A stretch of DNA of 64,000 nt. It comes from CAWHXG01 sp963833235. GTDB taxonomy: Bacteria > Pseudomonadota > Alphaproteobacteria > Rhodobacterales > Rhodobacteraceae. The stretch is taken from the NCBI GenBank assembly GCA_963833235.1, contig CAWHXG010000006.1, forward strand, positions 124,001 through 188,000, read 5' to 3'. Shown here piece after piece: positions 54,712 through 64,000 of the stretch. Numbering within the stretch: position 1 is the first letter of the stretch; each line of letters opens with the position of its first letter. The notes under the pieces were generated by a model that saw only the letters and a list, made by a program, of their open reading frames with translations, was not told the DNA's origin and did no database searches. The translations under genes were made by a program, and so were the position numbers.

Positions 54712-54740
54712 TTGACAGTGGACGCATCGAAGGTTGATCA
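54712..54740 (+). promoter_or_regulatory. Possible promoter of the PQQ dehydrogenase operon
   Basis: A perfect TTGACA (54712-54717) is followed after 17 bases by TGATCA, a weak -10. It lies about 65 bases before the ATG at 54806. Confidence 0.35.
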
Positions 54741-54805
54741 TTCTGGCTGAGGGAACAACGGCGCGACAACGCGCCGGGGCCTCATCCGAGGATTGGGAGG
54801 ACTAC

Positions 54806-56071
54806 ATGAACGATCGAAGCAGTCTTACGGCGCTTCTGCTGGGAACAGTGTTGGTCGGGCCGGCTCTGGCTCAGGACAACATGGACCGGCTGACCAACAT
54901 GCAGAAGACAGACGCGACCTTCACCTTCGTAGAGCAGGGAGGGGACCGGGCCGAGGCGCTCAAGGCGATCGTCGATCATATAGAGGTGCCCGAGGGTTTC
55001 GAGGTCAGCCTCTATGCGGTCGTGCCGGACGCGCGCTCCATGGCGATGGCGCCGCAGGGCACGGTGCTTTTTGCCGGCACGCGCAAGGACACGATGTGGT
55101 CGATCGTCGATCGCGACCGCGACCGGGTGGCGGATGAGGTCAAGGACTTCGCGCCCTCGGTCACCTTCGACATTCCGAACGGCCCCTGCTTCTCGCCCGA
55201 CGGCTTTCTCTACATCGCCGAGCGCAACCGGGTGCTCGTTTTCCCCGCGGCCGAGTTCTTCTTCGAAGGCCCCGACCCGGCTGTCGGCATCGTCGTTCCC
55301 CAGGGTGAACTGATCCCGCCGGAGGAAGAGAGCTTCAACCACTCCGCCCGGGTCTGCGACATCGGGCCTGACGGGATGCTCTACGTCTCGCTTGGCCAGC
55401 CGCACAACGTTCAGCCCGTCGACAAGATCGAGATGTACGACGAGATCGGGATGGGCGGGATCGTCCGGATGAACACGGACGGGTCGGGCCGCGAAGTATT
55501 CACCCGCGGGGTGAGGAACTCGGTCGGGCAGGACTTCAATCCGGCGACGGGTGAGCTCTGGTGGACCGACAACCAGGTCGACGGCATGGGCGACGACATT
55601 CCGCCGGGCGAGCTGAACCGTCAGACGGCCGCCGGGCAGCATTTCGGCTTCCCCTGGACGAATGCCCGCGTCGAGATCGTCGCCGAGGCCGACCACCCGC
55701 GCCCCGAGGGGGTCGAGTTCGTCGAGCCGCAGCTTGAGCTGACCGCCCATGCGGCCGACCTTGGCATGCGCTTCTATCACGACGACAGCTTTCCCGAAGA
55801 ATACCACGGCGGCATCTTCTGGGCGCAGCACGGCTCCTGGAACCGGACGGAGCCGGTCGGCGCGCGGGTGATGTTCACCCCGCTCGACCCCGAGACGGGC
55901 GACGCTGTCGGCGCCGAGGTGTTCGCCGATGGCTGGCTGAACGAGGAGACGGGCGAATACCGCGGCCGCCCGATGGACATCGAGTTCCTTCCCGACGGCT
56001 CGATGCTGGTGTCGGACGACTTCGCCGGCGCGATCTGGCGCATCGCCTACAATCCCGCCCCGGCGGAATGA
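54806..56071 (+). CDS. Secreted PQQ-dependent sugar dehydrogenase-like beta-propeller protein
   Basis: 421 residues from the ATG at 54806, with GGGAGG before it. A signal peptide (LTALLLGTVLVGPALAQ) sends it to the periplasm. The body resembles the glucose/sorbosone dehydrogenase propeller family: VPEGFEVSLYAVVPDARSMAMAPQG, GTRKDTMWSIVDRD, FSPDGFLYIAERNRVLVF, RGVRNSVGQDFNPATGELWWTDNQVDGMGDD and FGFPW. Family members use PQQ and calcium. The next gene, overlapping by four bases, encodes a diheme cytochrome c, a natural electron acceptor. Substrate is unknown and no pqq synthesis genes are in the window. Confidence 0.88.
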   Translation: MNDRSSLTALLLGTVLVGPALAQDNMDRLTNMQKTDATFTFVEQGGDRAEALKAIVDHIEVPEGFEVSLYAVVPDARSMAMAPQGTVLFAGTRKDTMWSIVDRDRDRVADEVKDFAPSVTFDIPNGPCFSPDGFLYIAERNRVLVFPAAEFFFEGPDPAVGIVVPQGELIPPEEESFNHSARVCDIGPDGMLYVSLGQPHNVQPVDKIEMYDEIGMGGIVRMNTDGSGREVFTRGVRNSVGQDFNPATGELWWTDNQVDGMGDDIPPGELNRQTAAGQHFGFPWTNARVEIVAEADHPRPEGVEFVEPQLELTAHAADLGMRFYHDDSFPEEYHGGIFWAQHGSWNRTEPVGARVMFTPLDPETGDAVGAEVFADGWLNEETGEYRGRPMDIEFLPDGSMLVSDDFAGAIWRIAYNPAPAE

Positions 56072-56646
56072 GGCTTCCGGCAACGATCATCCTCGGCGGG
56101 CTCATGCTCGCCGGGGGCACGCCCGCCGCCGCCGACGATGCGGCCGCCGGGCGCAAGGTCGCCAACATGTGCCGGACGTGCCACGGGGTCGACGGATACG
56201 CGCAGATCCCGATCGCGCCCCATATCGGCGGCGAGCCGAAGGCGTACCTTGAGGCGCAGCTGATGGCGTTCAAGACCGGGGCGCGCGCGCACGAGATGAT
56301 GTCGATCGTGGCGGCGGGGCTTTCGGCGCAGCAGATCTCCGACGTGGCGGCCTGGTATGCCTCGCACGAGGTCACGGCGACGCTGCCGGACGGCATGAGC
56401 GCGGACGACGCCCCCGCGGCCTGCGTCGCCTGCCACGGGGCCGACGGCATCTCGGTTCTGCTCGACGCGCCGAACCTGGCGGGCGAGGTGAACATCTATA
56501 TCGACACCCAGCTGAAGGCGTTCCGGAACGGCAAGCGAGAGCACGATGTCATGTCCGAGGTCGCGGCAGGTCTGAGCGACGCGGAAATCCGGGAGTTCGC
56601 GGATTGGTACGCGATGGTCGAGCTGGAGATCCGGGCGGCCGAGTAG
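56068..56646 (+). CDS. Diheme cytochrome c, likely electron acceptor of the dehydrogenase
   Basis: 192 residues with a signal peptide ending PAAADD. Two class I cytochrome c halves are seen, each with a heme site: CRTCH at residues 35-39 and CVACH at 119-123. Matching distal Met candidates occur in EMMSIVAAGLS and DVMSEVAAGLS, parallel segments that show the halves arose by duplication. Its ATG overlaps the dehydrogenase stop (ATGA), so the two are translated together. It most likely carries electrons from the periplasmic dehydrogenase to the respiratory chain; that link is inferred from context. Confidence 0.92.
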   Translation: MRLPATIILGGLMLAGGTPAAADDAAAGRKVANMCRTCHGVDGYAQIPIAPHIGGEPKAYLEAQLMAFKTGARAHEMMSIVAAGLSAQQISDVAAWYASHEVTATLPDGMSADDAPAACVACHGADGISVLLDAPNLAGEVNIYIDTQLKAFRNGKREHDVMSEVAAGLSDAEIREFADWYAMVELEIRAAE

Positions 56647-56652
56647 ACGTTT

Positions 56653-56703
56653 CGGTCAGTCGGTCCGTCGGTCCGTCGGTCCGTCGGTCCGTCGGTCCGT
56701 CGG
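56653..56703. repeat. 8-bp tandem repeat (CGGTCCGT)n after the cytochrome gene
   Basis: Five perfect CGGTCCGT copies at 56661-56700, preceded by a variant CGGTCAGT and followed by a partial CGG. It begins seven bases after the cytochrome stop codon. Confidence 0.95.
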
Positions 56704-56839
56704 ACGCGGTTCCGTGAAAGCGGGATGCGCGGCCTTCTTTCCATCGGCTCGGCGGCGCGCGGGTCGGTCCGAAGCTGGATGTCGGCGTTCGGCGGCCGCT
56801 TTGGCTGGCGAAGCGGGCTGTCGCAAGGCGGCCGATGTC

Positions 56840-57277
56840 CTAGAGGTCGCGGATTTCGCAGCCCGTCGCGTCGCGGATCAGGTCCGCCACGATCCGCCTG
56901 TGGCAGCCCGCGGCGCAGGCCTCGAAGCACAGCAGCGCCGCGTGGTTCTCGCGGGTGATGGCGATGGCGCGGGCGAGCCCGTCCTGCGCTTCGGGCGTGG
57001 CCATGTGGCCGGCGAAGATCGCCTCCATCTCGGCGATGCGGCCCTTGCGGGCGGCCTCGCGGCCCGGCTTGGGGGTGCCGAGGCCGCGCAGGTGTTCGTA
57101 GGCGATGCCCTCGGCTTCCAGGGAGTTGCGCAGGATGGTCTTGGAGAACCCGGCGCGGCGCGAGGCGGCGACGGCGCGGACGTCGATCAGCACCTCGACG
57201 CCGGCGGCCTTGAGCCGGGCCATCACCTCCGGCAGCGTCGCGGCCTCGTAGCCGATGGTGGAGAGGACGGCGGCCAT
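56840..57277 (-). CDS. DUF488 family protein
   Basis: 145 residues. DUF488 proteins are small cytoplasmic proteins of uncertain function. Marks are TIGYEAATLPEVMARLKAAGVEVLIDVRAVAASRRAGFSK at the N-terminus and a C-terminal CFEACAAGCHRRIVADLI, with the cysteine-rich stretch typical of the family. It starts three bases after the tkt stop, so it is cotranscribed with transketolase. Nothing visible suggests a substrate. Confidence 0.85.
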   Translation of the reverse strand: MAAVLSTIGYEAATLPEVMARLKAAGVEVLIDVRAVAASRRAGFSKTILRNSLEAEGIAYEHLRGLGTPKPGREAARKGRIAEMEAIFAGHMATPEAQDGLARAIAITRENHAALLCFEACAAGCHRRIVADLIRDATGCEIRDL

Positions 57278-57280
57278 GGC

Positions 57281-59326
57281 TCAGACCGTCGGGTCGGGCT
57301 GCCAGTTGCCGTCGAGGATGTCGCGGACCTTCTTCGACACGGCCTCGGGCGTGATGCCGAACTCGCGGTAGAGGTCCTCGGCCGGGGCGGAGGCGCCGAA
57401 GCCGTGCATGCCGACGAAGCCGGACTTCTCGCGGCGGCCACGCTCGCCGTAGAGCCAGCGGTCCCAGCCGAAGCGGCTGCCGGCCTCGACGGCCACGCGC
57501 ACCGGCCCGCCGGGAAGGACGCGGCGGCGGGCGGCCTCGTCCTGCTCCTCGAAGAGCTCCCAGCAGGGCATGGAGACGACGCGGGTGCCGATGCCGTCGG
57601 CCTGCAGCAGGGCGCGGGCCTCCATGGCGATGGCGACCTCGGATCCGGTGGCCATGAGGATCGCGTGGCGCTTGCCCTCGGCCTCGGCCAGCACGTAGGC
57701 GCCTTGCGCGACCATGTTGCGGGTCTTGTAGCTGTCGCGCAGGCTGGGCAGGTTCTGCCGCGAGAGGGCGAGGACCGAGGGCGTGCCGGGCCGGGTCAGC
57801 GCGCATTCCCAGGCCTCGGCCGTCTCGGTCGCGTCGGCGGGGCGGAAGACGTGGGTGTTGGGCATGGCGCGCAGGCTTGCCAGATGCTCCACCGGCTGGT
57901 GGGTCGGGCCGTCTTCGCCGAGGCCGATGCTGTCGTGGCTCATCACGTAGACCACCCCTAGCCCCATCAGCGCCGAGAGCCGCATGGCGGGGCGGGCGTA
58001 GTCGGCGAAGCACAGGAACGTGCCGCCGTAGGGTCGCACGCCGCCGTGCAGCGCCATGCCGTTCATCGCGGCGGCCATGCCGTGCTCGCGGATGCCGTAG
58101 TGGACGTAGCGGCCCTCGCGGTTGCTCGGGGCGAAGATGCCCAGGTCGGCGGTGCGGGTGTTGTTGGAGCCGGTGAGGTCGGCGGAGCCGCCGATGGTCT
58201 CGGGCATGATGGCGTTGATGACCTCGAGCGCGGTCTCGCTGGCCTTGCGGGTGGCGACCTCTGGCTGGCCTTCGACGATCTGGCGCTTGAGGGCCTTGAT
58301 GGCGGCGCCGAGCTTCTTCGGCGGTGCCCCGGCCATGACGCGGGTGAATTCCGCCTGGCGTCCGGAGCCGAGCGCGTCGTGGCGGCCCTGCCAGGCGGCG
58401 CGGGCCTCGGCGCCGCGGCGGCCGATCGCCTCCCAGCCCTGCTTGACGTTATCGGGCACCTCGAAGGGCCCGTAGGCCCAGCCGTAATTCGCCTTGGTGT
58501 CGGCGACGAGGCCGCTGTCGGTCAGGGCGCCGTGGCCCTTGGAGGTGTCCTGCGCGGAGGACCCGAGGGCGATATGGGTGCGGCACGCGACCATGGCGGG
58601 CTTGGAGGATTTGCGCGCGGACGTCAGCGCCTCGTCGATGTCGTCGGCGTTGTGGCCGTCGCAATCGAAGACGGCCCAGCCGGCGGCCTTGAAACGCGCC
58701 GCCTGGTCGGTGCGGTCGGCGATGTCGACGCGGCCGTCGATGGTGATGCCGTTGTCGTCCCAAAGCACGGTGAGGCGGCTCAGCTCCTGGCGGCCGGCAA
58801 GTGCTATGGCCTCGTGGCTGATGCCTTCCATCAGGCAGCCGTCGCCGACGATGCAATACGTGCGGTGATCGACGATCTTCGGCCCGAAGCGGGCGCGCAG
58901 CATCTCTTCGGCCATGGCGAAGCCGACGGCGTTGCCGAGGCCCTGGCCGAGCGGGCCCGTGGTGGTCTCGATCCCGCGGGCATGGCGGTATTCGGGGTGG
59001 CCGGCGGTGCGCGAGCCCCATTGCCGGAAGTTCTTGATCTCTTCCAGCGTCATGTCGGGGCTGCCTGTGAGGTAGAGCAGCGCGTAGAGCAGCATGGAGC
59101 CGTGACCGGCCGAGAGGATCATCCGGTCGCGGTCCGGCCATTCGGGCTCGGCGGCGTCGAACTTCAGGTGCTTCTCGTAGAGCACGGTCGCCACGTCGGC
59201 CATGCCCATGGGCATGCCGGAATGGCCGGACTTGGCGCCGGCGACGGCGTCGAGGGTGAGCGCGCGGATGGCCGCGGCCTTCATCCAGTGGTCGGCGTCG
59301 CGGTCGCGCAGGGTTTGCAGGGTCAA
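57281..59326 (-). CDS. tkt: Transketolase
   Basis: 681 residues from a TTG start with GGAGG ten bases before; longer frames to 59593 add unrelated sequence, and an internal ATG would cut the conserved HW. Transketolase moves two-carbon units in the pentose phosphate or Calvin pathways using thiamine diphosphate. Seen are GHSGMPMGMADVATVLYEKHL, the ThDP-binding VGDGCLMEGISHEAIALA with DDN further on, SHDSIGLGEDGPTHQPVEHLASLRAMPN and C-terminal FGASAPAEDLYREFG. It is divergent from the zapA-linked gene, as common in this group. Confidence 0.96.
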   Translation of the reverse strand: MTLQTLRDRDADHWMKAAAIRALTLDAVAGAKSGHSGMPMGMADVATVLYEKHLKFDAAEPEWPDRDRMILSAGHGSMLLYALLYLTGSPDMTLEEIKNFRQWGSRTAGHPEYRHARGIETTTGPLGQGLGNAVGFAMAEEMLRARFGPKIVDHRTYCIVGDGCLMEGISHEAIALAGRQELSRLTVLWDDNGITIDGRVDIADRTDQAARFKAAGWAVFDCDGHNADDIDEALTSARKSSKPAMVACRTHIALGSSAQDTSKGHGALTDSGLVADTKANYGWAYGPFEVPDNVKQGWEAIGRRGAEARAAWQGRHDALGSGRQAEFTRVMAGAPPKKLGAAIKALKRQIVEGQPEVATRKASETALEVINAIMPETIGGSADLTGSNNTRTADLGIFAPSNREGRYVHYGIREHGMAAAMNGMALHGGVRPYGGTFLCFADYARPAMRLSALMGLGVVYVMSHDSIGLGEDGPTHQPVEHLASLRAMPNTHVFRPADATETAEAWECALTRPGTPSVLALSRQNLPSLRDSYKTRNMVAQGAYVLAEAEGKRHAILMATGSEVAIAMEARALLQADGIGTRVVSMPCWELFEEQDEAARRRVLPGGPVRVAVEAGSRFGWDRWLYGERGRREKSGFVGMHGFGASAPAEDLYREFGITPEAVSKKVRDILDGNWQPDPTV

Positions 59327-59544
59327 GGGGATCTGGCCTCCGGTCTGTCGGGATCCGGCGGCGGCCCCCTGGGGAGGGACGCGGCGCCGCGGGCGGAACG
59401 GATGGTCCGCCTCGGGTCGGTGGGGTTCGGTTGGGGCTTCGATAGCAAAGCGGTGGCCGAATTCAAGGTGCGACCGGTTCGCGGGCGTCGGCATCGGCCG
59501 TGGGGCGGCGCCCGGGGTTGTGACGCCGGGCAGAGTTTGGTGCG

Positions 59545-60459
59545 ATGGCCCAAGTCGATTCGCCCCTGCGGGCGGCCCCGGCAGAAGCGGCAAGGGAGGC
59601 GTCCATGGCGGAGATCGAGACCCTGGAGGCGCGGCTGGTCGGCGCGCTCGACCGGATGCGCGCGGCGCATCTGACGCTGCGCGAGGCGGCGGTGGCGGCG
59701 GCGCTTCGGGCCGAGGCGGCGGAAGCGGCGCGCGACGCGCTGACCTCGGGGCCGGGATCGGCGGCGGCGCCGCAGGTCGAGGCGGTGCCGCAGGCCGAGG
59801 CGGGGCCGCAGGCCGGGGCGGGAGGCGCGGTGGCGGCCGGAATGGCCGGTGCGGACGCGGTGAGCGCCGCGCCCGCCGAAGAGGGCGAGAGCGCGGCGCC
59901 TGCGCCGGTCGCGGCCTTTCCGGGCCGCGCCGGAAGCGGGGCGGCGCCGGAAGCCGGGGTTGCCGCCGCCGAGGGCGCGGGCGACAGCGACGAAGGCGGG
60001 GCGATCGAGGCGGGCGGGGCCCGGGCGCAGGTCGAGCCCGCCCCCGTTGCTGAGCCCGTTGCTGAGCCCGATGCCGCGTCCGATGCCGAGCCCGATCCTG
60101 GGGATGGTCAGCCTGACGAGGCGGAGGCGATGGCCCGGGCCGGGGCGGACCTGCAGCGGATGGCGGAGCGCGCCGATCTGGAGGCGATGCAATCGCGGCT
60201 GAGCGACCTTGAGGGCATCTGCGACCGTCTGCGCCTGTCGAACGCGCAGCTGCGCGACAACAACGCGGCGCTGCGGCGGGCCCATTCGGCGGGCGTCGGC
60301 GATGCGGCGCTGATCAATTCGGGGCTGGCGGCGGAGGTCGAGGGCCTGCGCGCGACGCGGGCGGCGGACCGCGCCGAGGTGGACGCGATCCTGGCGGCGC
60401 TGGCGCCGATCACGACGCCGCGCCGGCCGGCCCCAGCGAAGGAGCGCAGCAATGCCTGA
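59545..60459 (+). CDS. Coiled-coil, Ala/Glu-rich protein upstream of zapA
   Basis: 304 residues; start is uncertain (ATG at 59545, or 59605 at MAEIETLEARL). It has an N-terminal coiled coil (about 22-65), a 130-residue Ala/Gly/Pro/Glu low-complexity middle with repeats such as VAEPVAEP and QAEAGPQA, and a C-terminal coiled coil (about 205-260, LQRMAERADLEAMQSRLSDLEGICDRLRLSNAQLRDNNAALRR). No membrane span or known domain. Its end overlaps the zapA ATG by eight bases, and such genes often precede zapA in Rhodobacterales; a link to the division ring is inferred only. Confidence 0.8.
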   Translation: MAQVDSPLRAAPAEAAREASMAEIETLEARLVGALDRMRAAHLTLREAAVAAALRAEAAEAARDALTSGPGSAAAPQVEAVPQAEAGPQAGAGGAVAAGMAGADAVSAAPAEEGESAAPAPVAAFPGRAGSGAAPEAGVAAAEGAGDSDEGGAIEAGGARAQVEPAPVAEPVAEPDAASDAEPDPGDGQPDEAEAMARAGADLQRMAERADLEAMQSRLSDLEGICDRLRLSNAQLRDNNAALRRAHSAGVGDAALINSGLAAEVEGLRATRAADRAEVDAILAALAPITTPRRPAPAKERSNA

Positions 60460-60853
60460 GATGACCATCATGATCGGCGGGCGCCGCTTCGAGGTGGCGT
60501 GCCAGGAGGGCGAGCAGCCCTATCTGACCGCCGCCGCGGCGATGCTGGATGCCGAGGCGCAGGTGCTGGGGCAGAGCCGCGGGGCGATGCCCGAAGCGCG
60601 GATGATGCTGCTGATGTCGGGGCTGATGCTGGCCGACAAGACCGGCGACCTTGAGGATCAGGTCGCGCAGTTGCAGGACCGGGTGCGGCGGCAGGACGCG
60701 GAGATCGCCGAGCTGCGCGGCCGCCCGGCGGCAAAGGCGGAGCGGGTGGAGGTGCCGGTGATCCCGGCCTCGGTCACCGACAGTCTGGCGGAGATGGCCG
60801 CGCGGGCCGAGGCCCTAGCGGACGAGATGGAGGAGGGGCTCGCCGCCGAGTGA
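60452..60853 (+). CDS. zapA: Cell division protein ZapA
   Basis: 133 residues. ZapA bundles FtsZ filaments at midcell. The N-terminal globular part MTIMIGGRRFEVACQEGEQPYLTAAAAMLDAEAQVL and the conserved MPEARMMLLMSGLMLADK match the family, and the C-terminal coiled coil LEDQVAQLQDRVRRQDAEIAEL mediates tetramers. The last 45 residues are an added charged segment. It overlaps the upstream coiled-coil gene. Confidence 0.93.
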   Translation: MPEMTIMIGGRRFEVACQEGEQPYLTAAAAMLDAEAQVLGQSRGAMPEARMMLLMSGLMLADKTGDLEDQVAQLQDRVRRQDAEIAELRGRPAAKAERVEVPVIPASVTDSLAEMAARAEALADEMEEGLAAE

Positions 60854-61235
60854 TGCTGTCCGTTGGGTGCCATTGGCCGGTGGCTGACATGGGGCGCCGA
60901 ATGACACGGTGCGCAAGGCGGCGCCGGGGATTGCCAGCCGAGTGACACGGTGCGCAAGGCGGCGCCGGGGATTGCCAGCCGCGGAGGCGCAGGGCGCTTG
61001 GGTCGTTGCGGTCTCAGGTCGCCGCTGCTTGAGGTGTCCAGCGTTCCGCGCATGGGATGGTGGCCTTGCCCATCGCCGTACGGCCGCTTTGGGGTCGGCC
61101 GCGGTGTTCGGCTCCGTCGGCCGTTCGGACCCTGAAGCGCCCGGCGGTTTGCCTCCCACCTGACGCGCCCGGCGCGCCGCTTCACTGCCGCCCGGTGCGA
61201 CCCTTGCGGCGAGCTGAACGCTGGGGGCCGGGCGG
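60854..61235. other. Intergenic region between zapA and grxD with a direct repeat
   Basis: 382 bases with no credible gene. It contains two copies of a 39-base element at a 41-base period (60902-60981). The sequence from 61030 to 61130 has weak coding-like frames on the plus strand, but no ribosome site or family match supports a gene. Confidence 0.6.
60902..60981. repeat. Two-copy direct repeat, 41-bp period
   Basis: Copies start TGACACGGTGCG at 60902 and 60943 and are identical for 39 bases up to GCCAGCCG. Downstream the match ends sharply at CGGAGGCGC. Confidence 0.95.
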
Positions 61236-61595
61236 TCAGCCGTTGGCCTGGCGGATCTTGTCGGCGGCGTCCTTGTCGAAGGTCACGCCCTTGTCGGCGA
61301 AGAGCTGGTCGAGCTCGCCCGACAGGGTCATCTCGGTGATGATGTCGCAGCCGCCCACGAACTCGCCCTTGACGTAGAGCTGCGGCACGGTGGGCCAGTC
61401 GGAATAGTCCTTGATGCCCTGGCGCAGTTCTTCGTCGGCCAGCACGTTCACGTCCTGGAACTCCACACCCATGTAGTTGAGCACGCCCGCGACGCGGCTG
61501 GAGAAGCCGCATTGCGGCATCGCCTTGGTGCCCTTCATGAAGAGGACCACGTCGTTGGCGGCGACGGTTTCCTTGATCTGGGTCTCGGCGGTCAT
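61236..61595 (-). CDS. grxD: Monothiol glutaredoxin, CGFS type (Grx4-like)
   Basis: 119 residues from the ATG at 61595, with AGGAG before it. CGFS glutaredoxins carry a [2Fe-2S] cluster and work with BolA proteins in iron handling. The motif MPQCGFSS near residue 28 is followed by DWPTVPQLYVKGEFVGGCDII and the C-terminal helix. The gene lies 59 bases after bolA on the same strand, the textbook functional pair. Confidence 0.97.
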   Translation of the reverse strand: MTAETQIKETVAANDVVLFMKGTKAMPQCGFSSRVAGVLNYMGVEFQDVNVLADEELRQGIKDYSDWPTVPQLYVKGEFVGGCDIITEMTLSGELDQLFADKGVTFDKDAADKIRQANG

Positions 61596-61654
61596 GGCGT
61601 TCGCTCCTGTTCTGGTCGGGGGGCGCTGGTGTTCTTGGCGAGGGGCGGCGGCGC

Positions 61655-61897
61655 TCACTCCGGCGCCTTGGTGGTCAGCGCAAGGGCATGCAGCTCGCCC
61701 GCGGGCCCGTCCATCCGGCCCTTCAGGGCCGCGTAGACGGCGCGCTGCTGCTGCACGCGGTTGAGGCCGCGGAAGCTTTCGTCGACGACCTCGGCGGCAT
61801 AGTGGTTTCCGTCGCCGGCCATGTCGGTGATGGTGATGCTGGCCTGCGGGAAGGTCTCGCGCAGCAGCGTTTCGATCTCTTGGGCCTGCATGGCCAT
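61655..61897 (-). CDS. BolA family protein
   Basis: 80 residues. BolA-like proteins partner CGFS glutaredoxins by sharing an Fe-S cluster. The fold signature is clear: IETLLRETFPQASITITDMAGDGNHYAAEVVDESFRGLNRVQQQRAVYAALKGRM, with conserved His in GNHYA and HALALTTK at the end. The spacing to grxD implies an operon. Which BolA subgroup (IbaG-like short form here) is uncertain. Confidence 0.95.
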   Translation of the reverse strand: MAMQAQEIETLLRETFPQASITITDMAGDGNHYAAEVVDESFRGLNRVQQQRAVYAALKGRMDGPAGELHALALTTKAPE

Positions 61898-61963
61898 GGC
61901 GCTCTCCGTCCGGTCCGTCTGTCATCTAGGTTGCCGGGTTTCGGCCCGCAAGTCGAATGGCGC

Positions 61964-64000
<2,037 letters not shown>

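Larger units (their letters stand above)
54080..54805. other. Long intergenic region before the PQQ dehydrogenase gene
   Basis: 726 bases without a credible gene; frames on both strands are compositionally odd. It contains copy B of the dispersed repeat at 54427-54490 and a possible promoter at 54712-54740. The part from 54120 to 54310 is AT-richer than the window average and may be old decayed sequence, but no transposase motif could be supported. Confidence 0.55.

Noticed and set aside
56496..58013. A 505-residue open frame overlapping DUF488 and transketolase
   Set aside because: It is Arg/His/Pro-rich, off-frame to both genes, and runs through the 8-bp tandem repeat.

Overview
The window reads as core chromosome of a very GC-rich alphaproteobacterium, most likely a Rhodobacterales (Paracoccaceae/Roseobacteraceae) member. 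Three things point there: the gene order matches that group (argS-SPOR-nagZ-scpA-scpB; yceD-rpmF-plsX-fabH-ihfA-merR; the pyrH to lpxB envelope cluster; sciP next to ctrA), a double-length dCTP deaminase is present, and SOS-type GAAC-N7-GAAC boxes occur. I see no prophage, insertion sequence, CRISPR array or rRNA operon. Species-level placement was not possible by reading alone.

Layout. 1-3.8 kb: end of argS, a SPOR-domain protein, nagZ and the condensin accessory genes scpA/scpB. 3.8-9.8 kb (minus strand): dCTP deaminase, tRNA-Pro(GGG) with its terminator, then a classic phospholipid/fatty-acid block transcribed yceD-rpmF-plsX-fabH-ihfA-merR. 9.9-14.7 kb: bamE, msrB, an OlsB-type acyltransferase, an ABC-F ATPase and a short-chain dehydrogenase. 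14.8-22.6 kb (minus): a complete peptide-type ABC importer (solute-binding protein, two permeases, fused double ATPase) with a small secreted protein embedded between permease and ATPase, and a regulator-like gene downstream. 22.7-36.8 kb: miaA, then the long plus-strand envelope operon pyrH-frr-uppS-cdsA-dxr-rseP-bamA-skp-fabZ-lpxA-lpxI-lpxB. This couples UMP supply, ribosome recycling, isoprenoid and phospholipid precursors, outer-membrane assembly and lipid A synthesis. 36.8-44.8 kb: a membrane protein, mnmA, the cell-cycle pair sciP/ctrA, ligA, recG and a tiny membrane protein under LexA-type operators. 45-53.3 kb: a NifU-like protein, hisI, gluQRS, trmFO, xerD, a secreted helical-repeat-like protein, aroK/aroB and ssb. 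53.4-64 kb: a lytic transglycosylase, a secreted PQQ-type dehydrogenase with its diheme cytochrome, DUF488, transketolase, zapA with a coiled-coil neighbour, a CGFS glutaredoxin/BolA pair, and purL running off the edge.

Most notable observations. (1) A 39-residue membrane protein at 44682-44801, too short for usual gene calling, has three GAAC half-sites at 11-bp spacing laid over its promoter. It is a candidate SOS-induced membrane microprotein. (2) A roughly 64-bp intergenic repeat occurs twice, carrying TGTCGG four times at 11-bp spacing (one of the eight has a mismatch). (3) Three conserved genes (fabH, the SDR gene, purL) each carry an apparent one-base insertion. Because two of them are normally essential, sequencing or assembly error is the likeliest reason. 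(4) cdsA begins with a long low-complexity extension made of degenerate hexanucleotide repeats. Most of the window is otherwise ordinary housekeeping sequence.
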